Positions 1-6,425 of a DNA stretch of 8,357 nt are shown here, in pieces. The stretch covers positions 1-8,357 of the forward strand of contig JACOTV010000037.1 of the NCBI GenBank assembly GCA_016178125.1, in the 5' to 3' direction. The notes below the pieces were generated by a model. The model saw only the letters and a program-made list of their open reading frames with translations, did no database searches and was not told where the DNA came from. The stretch is from Candidatus Microgenomates bacterium. Its GTDB lineage: Bacteria; Patescibacteriota; Microgenomatia; UBA1406; GWC2-37-13. A program made the translations under genes and the position numbers. The number at the start of each line of letters is the position of its first letter. Within the stretch, counting starts at the first letter, position 1.

Positions 1-1
1 T

Positions 2-1213
2 ACTCTTATGCCCGCGATCGAACGCACTCGTTTGAGCGAAACCGGTGTTCGCGGTTGGCAGACACTGCGCACGCGATGCGGATGGAGTGGCGTAGGCGAG
101 CTCGACGGTATCAATCGTATGGACCGGGCGATGAAAAATGTGATGATGGTCGAGCAGAAAGTACGCCAAGACACGAGCGCAGTGATGCGTGAAAATATAA
201 GCAAACAACTCGAAGGCAAGGGCCCTAACGAAAAACCAGACTTGCGAAAAGTGGCTTACCAGGAAGGGGTAAACGACTATAAGTTGACAAAGGAACGCTT
301 TGAGAAAGAATTAACAGTCCTGTTCACCGACCGCAAAACCGGCCAAATTCCCGAATCCGATATGCAGGATTTTGAGGATGCCAAAAAGCTGTACAGCGAA
401 ACGCGACAATACCTGAACGACGACTACATGAATAATTTTGCCGAAAAACTACGCATGAATGGTAAGCCCGAAAAGTACTTCCCGTTTGCGGTTGCGGCCG
501 AAGAGCTTGATACCTCGTTTCTTACGTACCAGAGTGCCGGCCCCGACGTGATGCGCCGCGCCTTAAGCGAAATTGGGGCGATTGAAACCAATGTCGTAAA
601 GAACATCCAAGACAATTTCGTGGGTAAATTCCGCGATGTCGCAATGCACGAGAAAAAGTTTGACCCGCTTATTCACGCGATCCACGAAGTGCATAAGCAA
701 CTCGACGGTATCCACGGCGAGAAATATGCAAACGAGGTGGCCGATTATATGGCACGTTTGGCAACGGCCTATTTTAAACGTGATTCCGACGTAATTGGCA
801 TATTCGGAAAAGTGCTAAACGTGGGTAAGCCGCATTCGATTGCCGCTGAATTTGCCGGTGGATCGTGGAAGAATGTGTGGGAATGGGACGTTGCCGAACA
901 AGAAAGCTTTTATCGTGAACTCGATAAGCTGGGTATTTTGCCCGACCGACCAAAGAACCTTAATAAGGCAGAAGTACTTGAACGGAAGAAACTCTTTGGT
1001 ATAACGTGGGGGTATAGCAAGGTGCAATTAGAAGACGAGCCTGGGGATCCAGAACATAGCGGGCTCAAAATCCGCCAAGAAATGGGGGCCACTTATGCCC
1101 AATTAGCGTGGGAGATTATGCGCAAATGGGCACCTGCAATTGCCGCTGTTATGATGTGGGGGCTCATACGTAAAGCTACCGAAGAAGTTCGCGGCGGAGG
1201 CAATCGTCACTAA
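2..1213 (+). CDS. Helical protein of unknown function with C-terminal hydrophobic helix, 5'-partial
   Basis: I do not recognise this protein. The frame is open to the left edge, so it is probably the end of a longer gene; the first ATG in frame is at 8, giving 401 aa from there. Residues 40-345 (numbered from that ATG) are rich in charged residues and look mostly alpha-helical and soluble. There are no zinc or nucleotide-binding motifs and no signal peptide. Residues 372-388 (around KWAPAIAAVMMWGLI) form one hydrophobic helix followed by a short basic/Gly tail, so the protein may be tail-anchored or dock to the inner membrane. It lies 43 nt upstream of the pilin-like gene on the same strand and may be a cytoplasmic accessory of the same machine, but that is position only. 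The first ~100 nt are also open in frame 1 with a protein-like Arg-rich reading, so an indel near the left edge cannot be excluded. Gene reality is well supported by length; function is unknown. Confidence 0.8.
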   Translation, partial: TLMPAIERTRLSETGVRGWQTLRTRCGWSGVGELDGINRMDRAMKNVMMVEQKVRQDTSAVMRENISKQLEGKGPNEKPDLRKVAYQEGVNDYKLTKERFEKELTVLFTDRKTGQIPESDMQDFEDAKKLYSETRQYLNDDYMNNFAEKLRMNGKPEKYFPFAVAAEELDTSFLTYQSAGPDVMRRALSEIGAIETNVVKNIQDNFVGKFRDVAMHEKKFDPLIHAIHEVHKQLDGIHGEKYANEVADYMARLATAYFKRDSDVIGIFGKVLNVGKPHSIAAEFAGGSWKNVWEWDVAEQESFYRELDKLGILPDRPKNLNKAEVLERKKLFGITWGYSKVQLEDEPGDPEHSGLKIRQEMGATYAQLAWEIMRKWAPAIAAVMMWGLIRKATEEVRGGGNRH

Positions 1214-1221
1214 TATATACC

Positions 1222-1250
1222 TTGTCAATTGTGCTAGACTCCTGTTTAAT
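1222..1250 (+). promoter_or_regulatory. Predicted promoter of the pilin-like gene
   Basis: A -35-like TTGTCA at 1222-1227 is followed after 17 nt by a -10-like TTTAAT at 1245-1250. The -10 ends only 6 nt before the ATG at 1257, so transcription would begin at or next to the start codon. No Shine-Dalgarno sequence lies in between, which fits a leaderless message. Alternatives in the same stretch are TATAAT at 1250-1255 (22 nt from the -35, too far) and an extended -10 TGCTAGACT at 1232-1240, which would leave about 10 nt of leader. A promoter is likely; the exact hexamers are uncertain. Confidence 0.5.
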
Positions 1251-1256
1251 ATAATC

Positions 1257-2918
1257 ATGCGTTCTTTTTTTAAAAACGTAGGTATATATATTTTCTTCCT
1301 ACTTGCGTGTACGGTCCTTGTGCAATCTGTTTCGGCACGGGTGCCTACTGCGGCAGACACCGCTCTTATTGACGAAAAATGTAATGCAGCGTTTCCAGGG
1401 AATAACGCCGATACCGGGTACTGTAGGTCGTGTTTTGAGGTAGGCGTACGCGCCGGCGACAAAGATGTTGGGGGCGGCTCACTGCCCGTCACGAGTAAAG
1501 AAACGTTCAACGATGTAATAACCAGTTGTAGCTCGAGCTTTAGTAATGTCGGCATTATAAATAAATGCACAGATTGTCAAACAAGTGGCGCATTCGATAA
1601 GACATACAAACATGCCGATGGATCAAATGGCAAGATCGTCGACGAAATCGTGCTTTTGGCCCAAGGAAAACTTGTCTCCGATAAAGATATTCCAAAGCCT
1701 GGTGACCCTAACTTAGACAAAGTGGTTTTGCCGTTTCCTTTTGATAACAACGACCCAGCCAAAGCCGGGCCTACCCTAAAAGACGACGTAAAAAAGCAAA
1801 TCGTCGACCGATGTAATACCGAGCAACCAGGGGGCGGAACCGCCTACGACAACTGTCTCAAGTGTAGTGCGATAGGTGCAATATACGGGGCGCAATCGTT
1901 TGGCACGCTAGACGCCTGTAACGTAGCAAATGGATCCCAGAATGTGAGTTTTTGCCGCGATTTCTGCGTGCGCTCGCAGGACGCGGGGACAGTTGATAAA
2001 CAGCTAGGAGATATTATCGATAAAGCACAAGCCGACATAGCGGCCGAAGAAGCGGCCGACGCCGACAAAGGGTCAGGGTTAAAAGCCACGGTTATAGATA
2101 TTATGGGGGTAAATTGTGGTATGCCCGGTACGCCGTATGATCGATGTTGTCGTCCGCCGAAAATTGCGTTCAAGATTAGCTTTAACGGTCTAAAAATAAC
2201 AGCCCCTGGTGCTCCAAAGAGCGGATGGGGACTCAACCCCCTGCGGTGGCCAAGTAAAGTAGCACAAGGAATCGTTAATGTGCCAGTCGGCGTTGCTGAG
2301 GGGATCGTAAACTTTATTGGTGGCAGTATATTCCACTACGGTAACACATTCGCAGAAAAGTCAAATGAGAATGTTGTTGGCGCAGAAAATATGGGGTGCC
2401 CCGACGGATCGCAAGCCACGGTGAACGGAGTCGCCGCAACCACCATGTCGCAGATCAATGATCCGGCCTGTAAATGTCCGCTGCCTATTGACCCCAACGC
2501 CGAACCGGATACTGCAAATCCCAATGTGCTTGCTGCGACAACGAACGCAACTACTTCGCTGTGCGCAAACCTTACGGGTACCGAAAAAGATTCGTGTAAC
2601 CGGTGTACCGCTCGTAACGGTGGAGTGGTGAATGGCGCATGGACCGCAATCGGCTGTATACCAAACGATGTAGGGCGCTTTGTACAAGAGACCGTATTCC
2701 CCATAGGATTCAGCCTAGCGGGCGTCACGGCCCTTTTGACTATGATCTACTCGGCGTTCCTCATGCAGACCTCGCAGGGCAACCCCGAAAAGGTCAAGCG
2801 TGCTCGCCAGTACCTCAATTCGGCTCTCCTTGGGCTTGGGGTAATTATATTCTCGGTCTTCATACTCCAAATAATTGGGGTAGACATCCTCAAAATCCCG
2901 GGGTTTGCCACAAAGTAA
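1257..2918 (+). CDS. Secreted cysteine-rich protein with C-terminal VirB2/TrbC-like pilin module
   Basis: The 553-aa product starts with a signal peptide (residues 1-27, hydrophobic core IYIFFLLACTVLV, cleavage probably after SVSA). The C-terminus has two membrane helices (about 477-502 and 518-540) joined by a short polar loop containing TSQGNPEKVKRA, and ends GVDILKIPGF. This two-helix layout is that of VirB2/TrbC-like pilins in Patescibacteria, which are usually only 80-150 aa, so this is a pilin module carrying a large exported domain. That domain has a repeated cysteine spacing C-x(10-13)-C-x(2-3)-C at C42/56/59, C91/104/107, C186/200/203, C221/233/237 and C436/447/450, plus variant clusters at C287/297/298 and C381/405/407 and a last Cys in WTAIGC (467). 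That makes 22 cysteines after the signal peptide, an even number consistent with disulfides. The role is inferred: a pilus or surface subunit, perhaps used in host contact. The ATG at 1257 is chosen because the signal peptide begins there and the promoter abuts it. Export and the pilin fold are fairly sure; function is not. Confidence 0.9.
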   Translation: MRSFFKNVGIYIFFLLACTVLVQSVSARVPTAADTALIDEKCNAAFPGNNADTGYCRSCFEVGVRAGDKDVGGGSLPVTSKETFNDVITSCSSSFSNVGIINKCTDCQTSGAFDKTYKHADGSNGKIVDEIVLLAQGKLVSDKDIPKPGDPNLDKVVLPFPFDNNDPAKAGPTLKDDVKKQIVDRCNTEQPGGGTAYDNCLKCSAIGAIYGAQSFGTLDACNVANGSQNVSFCRDFCVRSQDAGTVDKQLGDIIDKAQADIAAEEAADADKGSGLKATVIDIMGVNCGMPGTPYDRCCRPPKIAFKISFNGLKITAPGAPKSGWGLNPLRWPSKVAQGIVNVPVGVAEGIVNFIGGSIFHYGNTFAEKSNENVVGAENMGCPDGSQATVNGVAATTMSQINDPACKCPLPIDPNAEPDTANPNVLAATTNATTSLCANLTGTEKDSCNRCTARNGGVVNGAWTAIGCIPNDVGRFVQETVFPIGFSLAGVTALLTMIYSAFLMQTSQGNPEKVKRARQYLNSALLGLGVIIFSVFILQIIGVDILKIPGFATK

Positions 2919-2927
2919 CGGATGTTG

Positions 2928-2945
2928 TGCTTAGTAGTACCGATA
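2928..2945 (+). repeat. Imperfect direct repeat, copy 1
   Basis: TGCTTAGTAGTACCGATA. It matches copy 2 at 3024-3040 except for the middle (TAG versus AC), so both halves, TGCTTAG and TACCGATA, are identical. It begins 10 nt after the pilin-like stop codon. The role is unknown; it may be a binding site or a duplication scar. Confidence 0.5.
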
Positions 2946-3023
2946 TGTCCTTATTAGGATCACACTATTTGTGGCACACATGCACTCATGTATACGGCAC
3001 GACCATTACGCTGTAAATAACTA

Positions 3024-3040
3024 TGCTTAGACTACCGATA
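3024..3040 (+). repeat. Imperfect direct repeat, copy 2
   Basis: TGCTTAGACTACCGATA, the second copy of the repeat at 2928-2945, 78 nt further right. The flanking bases differ, so the shared unit is about 17-18 nt. No function can be assigned. Confidence 0.5.
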
Positions 3041-3064
3041 ATACAACTAACCATGTTTTACCAT

Positions 3065-3081
3065 AAAAACCCTCAGTGGGT
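3065..3081 (-). terminator. Weak intrinsic terminator for the minus-strand genes
   Basis: Read on the minus strand, ACCC (3081-3078), loop ACTGA and GGGT (3072-3069) run into five T residues. It lies 20 nt beyond the VirB6-like stop codon, the expected place. The stem is only 4 bp, so termination may be inefficient or may use the adjacent AT hairpin TTTTA-TGG-TAAAA (3068-3056) as well. Confidence 0.4.
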
Positions 3082-3101
3082 GGTGTAGTAGAGAAGAAGT
3101 A

Positions 3102-3545
3102 TTATGAGAACGTTGTGGAATCGGGCTGGCTTTTAATACTTGACTTATGGGCTCCTGCGCTGCCCGATCCACCGAGGAATCTGCCTATGTACTTATTGTC
3201 TTTCGCAAAGCTCAGTCCGTGCATGATGCTACCGTATTTTCCAACTCCTCCGAGGGCGCCGCCACCTATTGCACCTGCTGCCCCAAAGAATGCCCCGAGG
3301 CCAAAGCTAATCGGTGAGCCCTTTGAGCCCGAGAGCTTTTGCTTAGTGAATTTTATGACGTCGGGGATAATAAACAGCATTCCCATGCCAACTAATATGG
3401 CGAGGCGCTTAGCAGATAGATTGCTTAGAAAGGGAGGCGTCCAGAGAGTACCTACACTGGTTGAGCTATTTGCATGGTAAATATTTACGAGCAGGCGGGC
3501 AGTAACCAGCATCATAATCGTAACAGGGAATGCGCTCAAACCCAC
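3102..3545 (-). CDS. C-terminal part of the frame-split VirB6-like membrane protein
   Basis: This frame encodes the expected end of the VirB6-like protein rather than a separate gene. From GGT at 3542 it reads GLSAFPVTIMMLVTARLLV, a membrane helix that directly continues the PGRNAFSQWFR segment of the upstream frame. A second helix follows (AILVGMGMLFIIPDVI), then a Gly/Ala-rich hydrophobic stretch, then a polar Ser/Lys tail. The only start at its head is a GTG at 3545 inside the upstream reading frame, with no ribosome site. Removing one base from the GGG at 3541-3543 joins it to the upstream part to give about 572 aa. The stop is TAA at 3104-3102, 20 nt before the weak terminator. Either a sequencing or assembly indel, a real mutation, or less likely a programmed +1 frameshift explains the split. 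Confidence 0.75.
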   Translation of the reverse strand: MGLSAFPVTIMMLVTARLLVNIYHANSSTSVGTLWTPPFLSNLSAKRLAILVGMGMLFIIPDVIKFTKQKLSGSKGSPISFGLGAFFGAAGAIGGGALGGVGKYGSIMHGLSFAKDNKYIGRFLGGSGSAGAHKSSIKSQPDSTTFS

Positions 3546-4821
3546 GGAACCACTGTGAGAATGCGTTTCGCCCCGGAATCATATTGGCCAGTAGGTAGAG
3601 CGGCGAGAATATAACGTACAGCAATATTTTCACATACCCTGCAAAGAGCAATACAAAAATCCTAAAGACCAAGAGAACTATTGTTAGGAAAATGATAAGT
3701 CCCAGAATCCACCCGATACCCCATCGAAGCGAAAAGAAGACAAGCATAGCAGTGAGTATTAATTTCAGATAAGTTACAATTACATGCCCTGGTGTATCTC
3801 CAACCCCCGTTCCCAAAATATCCCACTTATTCAAGATCTCGCCTAGATGAGTCGCCACCCCGAGGCCATTTACGTTAAAAATTAAGTCTAATCCGAAGTG
3901 AGTGAATATCATCATGCCAAAGATCTTAAAGATATCGTTAATCCATGAAGGCAGTACATAGGCTATAGCGCTTCCTAAGTCCGACAACTGTACAAAGCCA
4001 CCGATTAGTGGAGCGCTGGTAAGCATCCCGGTGCGACTGGGGAACATGCTATCGAATAAGTCGCTCATATCGGGGCTCATAAAATCGTTCTGCAGCTTGC
4101 CCAAATTAAGTGAAGGGTCGCCTTTGGCAAGAACCGAAATGCCCAGCAATATGATGGTATACATGAGGTCGATCATGAACCCGGCGATTGCAAACGAGAA
4201 GGTTATGAGTATGAGCGAAATAAAGATCCTCGGCAGCGCGTTCTCGAGGCTCACGACGGTCTGCGGGTTAATTTTGACCCTGAACATGATCATGAATCCG
4301 ACAGCCAGAATAGCCAACACGACCAAGAGGTATGCTACGTTTCTAAACGCTTTCCACATTGCCAGAAGGGGACTTAACTTTGAGAACCCAATTCCCTCGG
4401 CCGCATATGCGCTGGGGAGAAGTCCGATATGTTGCATGCTATCTCGGGCCCAGTACAATCCCGAAGCGGGCGGGTTTTCAAACGGCGTGCTCATAAGCCC
4501 CCCCACTTTGCTCATCAAGCTATCTTTGTAATATTTATCACCGTCTGATGGATTGTTCGTACACGCCTCGCCGACGGTGCTACACAAAGAAAACCGGTAT
4601 ATTGCAATTGCATCCTTACCTTCTTTTGTTTTTTTGAGTTCAGGGTTATTTATGGCTTGATAAATTTCTTTACGCGTTTCAAGGACCGGGTTTTGGATGG
4701 GTGCCCCCGTTGGGTTGGGGTTGGTGAACTTAGAATAGAGCGCGAAGACGACGAAATATACGAGTATGACCAATGATACTTTCTTAGCAAACGAGAAGAC
4801 CGTTTTAAACCTTTGTTTCAT
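3466..4821 (-). CDS. VirB6/TrbL-like polytopic membrane protein, frame-split near its C-terminus
   Basis: Likely the inner-membrane channel or scaffold subunit of a type IV secretion-like machine. The 451-aa reading starts with a membrane helix (about 14-30) and a polar exported-looking loop with two Cys (80, 87). The core follows from about residue 150: helices near 161-180, 198-230, 299-316, 348-366 and 368-416. The segment FRVKINPQTVVSLENALPR (180-198) followed by ISLILITFSFAIAGFMIDL is the hallmark I associate with VirB6/TrbL-like proteins of Patescibacteria, and PGRNAFSQWF (416-425) is the usual late motif. After R426 the frame changes: the last 25 residues (GFERIPCYDYD onward, Cys/Pro/Tyr-rich) are not membrane-like, whereas the +1 frame continues with a proper helix. 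The true gene therefore spans 3102-4821. Its own promoter overlaps the end of the upstream gene. The ATG at 4821 lies 8 nt beyond the -10 box and has no Shine-Dalgarno. VirB6-like identity is by motif and topology, not by search. Confidence 0.88.
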   Translation of the reverse strand: MKQRFKTVFSFAKKVSLVILVYFVVFALYSKFTNPNPTGAPIQNPVLETRKEIYQAINNPELKKTKEGKDAIAIYRFSLCSTVGEACTNNPSDGDKYYKDSLMSKVGGLMSTPFENPPASGLYWARDSMQHIGLLPSAYAAEGIGFSKLSPLLAMWKAFRNVAYLLVVLAILAVGFMIMFRVKINPQTVVSLENALPRIFISLILITFSFAIAGFMIDLMYTIILLGISVLAKGDPSLNLGKLQNDFMSPDMSDLFDSMFPSRTGMLTSAPLIGGFVQLSDLGSAIAYVLPSWINDIFKIFGMMIFTHFGLDLIFNVNGLGVATHLGEILNKWDILGTGVGDTPGHVIVTYLKLILTAMLVFFSLRWGIGWILGLIIFLTIVLLVFRIFVLLFAGYVKILLYVIFSPLYLLANMIPGRNAFSQWFRGFERIPCYDYDAGYCPPARKYLPCK

Positions 4822-4829
4822 CTGATTTT

Positions 4830-4859
4830 ATTGTAATGAAATTTTGCTCTATATGTCAA
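4830..4859 (-). promoter_or_regulatory. Sigma-70-type promoter of the VirB6-like gene
   Basis: A consensus -35 TTGACA (4859-4854) overlaps the TGA stop codon of the preceding gene. It is followed after 18 nt by a -10 TACAAT (4835-4830). Only 8 nt (AAAATCAG) separate the -10 from the ATG, so the transcript would start at or within a base or two of the start codon. This is the best promoter in the window. It would let the VirB6-like gene be expressed apart from the operon upstream. Confidence 0.7.
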
Positions 4860-5533
4860 TGTTTATCAACGATCGGATATTTGCTCACCGGGACATTTAG
4901 TTCGGTTAATCGGCGGATGATGTCTTGCCGCACAGCGGGAACACGCGCGTCGGGGACGCTTATGAACTCAAAAACGAACTGTTTATTTGTGCGGTCGAAG
5001 CTGGCGGTATAGTCTTGGCTTCGTATGGGGAGCGATTTCATCCACGAGTCTGCGGTTTCTTCGTCGCCTTCAAACGTGTCTTCGTTGTGGAGGAGGTATC
5101 GCAAGCGATCAATCGACTGGGGGGTGGTAATGAACGTAGATGAACCTTTCAAATATACGTCGAGAACGTTTTTAGATTTTAGGTACGCTTTAAAGGCATC
5201 GACTGCATTGGGATCCTTAAAGGCAACAAGCACTACGCCAAGCCCTGCATCATATTCCATATCGAATTGGTTCGAGGTAAAAGGGAGCGTTGCGATAAAT
5301 CCCTGCATTCGCTGTCGTTCATCGGGCTGGAGGCGGGTCATAGCATCGACGAAATTATTCTTCTGAAGCGTTTGGAAAGCGCGCGTTTTTGCGGCGCGAG
5401 TGATTTCGGGAATCGGGACGGTAGTGTTGCCTGTTCCCTTTTTCCCCTTGAGGCTGTTACTAATCATAAAAAAGGTGACGATTAAAAATACGAGGGCGAG
5501 GATCGCTGCTAATATGATGGTTTTAAGTTTCAT
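4856..5533 (-). CDS. Membrane-anchored protein with two copies of a small 'LP' domain
   Basis: A 225-aa protein of unknown function. One N-terminal membrane helix (about 5-25) is followed by a basic stretch (KGKKG) and a linker, so the rest probably lies outside the membrane as a single-pass protein. Two related segments follow. Copy A (about 79-137) starts LPFTSNQFDMEYD and has a hydrophobic strand (VVLVAF), then a helix ending YLKSKNVLDV. Copy B (about 164-225) starts LPIRSQDYTASFD, then FVFEF, then a helix ending LTELNVPV. Each reads as LP(F/I)-x-S, two strands and a helix ending in an N-V turn. The 136-aa neighbour has one such segment. Such small alpha/beta units occur, as I recall, in anchored proteins near type IV secretion-like loci of CPR bacteria, but I cannot name a family. 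The gene begins 4 nt after the endopeptidase stop codon, so it is probably coupled to it. Confidence 0.87.
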   Translation of the reverse strand: MKLKTIILAAILALVFLIVTFFMISNSLKGKKGTGNTTVPIPEITRAAKTRAFQTLQKNNFVDAMTRLQPDERQRMQGFIATLPFTSNQFDMEYDAGLGVVLVAFKDPNAVDAFKAYLKSKNVLDVYLKGSSTFITTPQSIDRLRYLLHNEDTFEGDEETADSWMKSLPIRSQDYTASFDRTNKQFVFEFISVPDARVPAVRQDIIRRLTELNVPVSKYPIVDKH

Positions 5534-5537
5534 GATG

Positions 5538-6419
5538 TTAGCATCCGTCGGGACCGAAATCCGCTAATTTATATTGATCCAATATGCGTACATGAAAGTG
5601 ATTATGATGGCCCGCTCCACATGCTGGTGTACCCCACGGTTCTATCAGAATAAAGTTACTTTTATTTGTCGAGCGAGCATAGGCGGTGATTGCGTCGTTT
5701 ACTGTGGGGTCGTCGTAAAAAATCATCTGCACTATATTTGAAGCCAAAAACATTTTCCCAAGCTCTATACTGCGGCATTGTCCTTCGCTAATGCCCGCGC
5801 ATGAGGGATCTGAGGCGGGTTGGTCATAAAACGCAGAACACATATTCGCCGCCGATTCGTTTGTTATTGCGATATCTACATCGATACCGTTTTTGTGACT
5901 TGCGTGTCCGCCACTCGCGTTTATGTTCCATATTTCTATTCGTGAGTCGGCGTATTTATTTTTCCACATAATCGAAGCTTGGTTGATAAGCTTAAGAAGT
6001 TCGATGTTGCCGTAGCGACAAGCCGGTGGGTCACGCAGTACATATTCGCCACCGACGGGTTCGGGCATTTGGTAGTACCCATTAGGAAGCGCAGCCCCGG
6101 CACGCGCGACAAAAGCGGGGTCGTCGATTGCAACGGGTCCACCACCACCTGTACCTCCTGTGCCACCGGTTCCGCCTGTTCCCCCGACCCCAGTTCCGTT
6201 GGAGGTCGGTAGGTCGATCTGCGTGAACGTTTTGATGATGTTTGGAAGTACATGTATAAAGTCCGACGGTGGATCTTCGTCGGCCGCAGGCGGTGTTTGC
6301 TGCTGTGCATTTGCACTAATAAGATTGCCCGCGGTTTTAGGGGACGAAGGCTTAAGAAGAATAATCATCGCGGCCAAGCCGAGTACTGCGATTGAACCGA
6401 TAGTTATTATATTCTTCAT
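5538..6419 (-). CDS. Membrane-anchored MepA-like (peptidase M74) murein endopeptidase
   Basis: Predicted zinc metallopeptidase that cleaves D-alanyl-meso-diaminopimelyl cross-links in peptidoglycan. Family M74 signatures are present: HASHKNGIDVDI (172-183) gives H175 and D182 with the family's H-x6-D spacing, and GHHNHFHVRI (270-279) gives H271, H274 and H276, spaced like MepA's last three histidines. Probable ligands are H175, D182 and H276. The 293-aa protein has an N-terminal membrane helix (about 4-22), a polar stretch, the motif VLPNIIKTFTQIDLP (57-71), a Gly/Thr repeat linker (77-94), and the catalytic domain from about 110 to the end. Six cysteines, all in the catalytic part, suggest disulfides outside the cell membrane. 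MepA of E. coli is a soluble periplasmic enzyme; anchoring and the shared motif are distinctive here. The same N-terminal module is on the M15-like protein two genes upstream. It starts 6 nt after the preceding TAA, with no Shine-Dalgarno. Its context suggests local wall cutting for a type IV secretion-like machine. Confidence 0.9.
   Translation of the reverse strand: MKNIITIGSIAVLGLAAMIILLKPSSPKTAGNLISANAQQQTPPAADEDPPSDFIHVLPNIIKTFTQIDLPTSNGTGVGGTGGTGGTGGTGGGGPVAIDDPAFVARAGAALPNGYYQMPEPVGGEYVLRDPPACRYGNIELLKLINQASIMWKNKYADSRIEIWNINASGGHASHKNGIDVDIAITNESAANMCSAFYDQPASDPSCAGISEGQCRSIELGKMFLASNIVQMIFYDDPTVNDAITAYARSTNKSNFILIEPWGTPACGAGHHNHFHVRILDQYKLADFGPDGC
6138..6191 (-). repeat. Gly-Gly-Thr tandem repeat encoding a linker
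   Basis: An imperfect 9-nt tandem repeat encodes GVGGTGGTGGTGGTGGGG (residues 77-94) of the endopeptidase-like protein. It joins the anchor module to the catalytic domain and probably acts as a flexible tether. Copies differ at third codon positions, so it is an old or selected repeat rather than a fresh slippage tract. Confidence 0.75.
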
Positions 6420-6425
6420 AGGTGG

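Larger units (their letters stand above)
2919..3101. other. Intergenic region between converging genes
   Basis: These 183 nt separate the pilin-like gene from the minus-strand genes. I see no convincing coding sequence. The region holds an imperfect direct repeat, a small hairpin ACATG-CACT-CATGT at 2978-2991 without a T-run, and a weak minus-strand terminator at its right end. No good intrinsic terminator is visible for the plus-strand gene. Confidence 0.6.

Noticed and set aside
1103..1570. Minus-strand open frame of 155 codons across the promoter and the signal peptide region
   Set aside because: It is antisense to two well-supported genes and covers their intergenic promoter; there is no recognisable protein character.
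2946..2966. TCCT-TATT-AGGA hairpin as a terminator for the pilin-like gene
   Set aside because: The stem is only 4 bp and no T-run follows on the plus strand.
2639..3016. Plus-strand open frame of 125 codons overlapping the pilin-like 3' end
   Set aside because: It overlaps the strongly supported pilin helices in another frame and its product shows no domain or signal features.
3076..3480. Plus-strand open frame of 134 codons opposite the VirB6-like C-terminus
   Set aside because: It is antisense to a membrane-helix-rich coding frame. Its Pro-rich product (runs of PPRAPPP type) is the usual mirror of Gly/Ala-rich coding, and it has no ribosome site.
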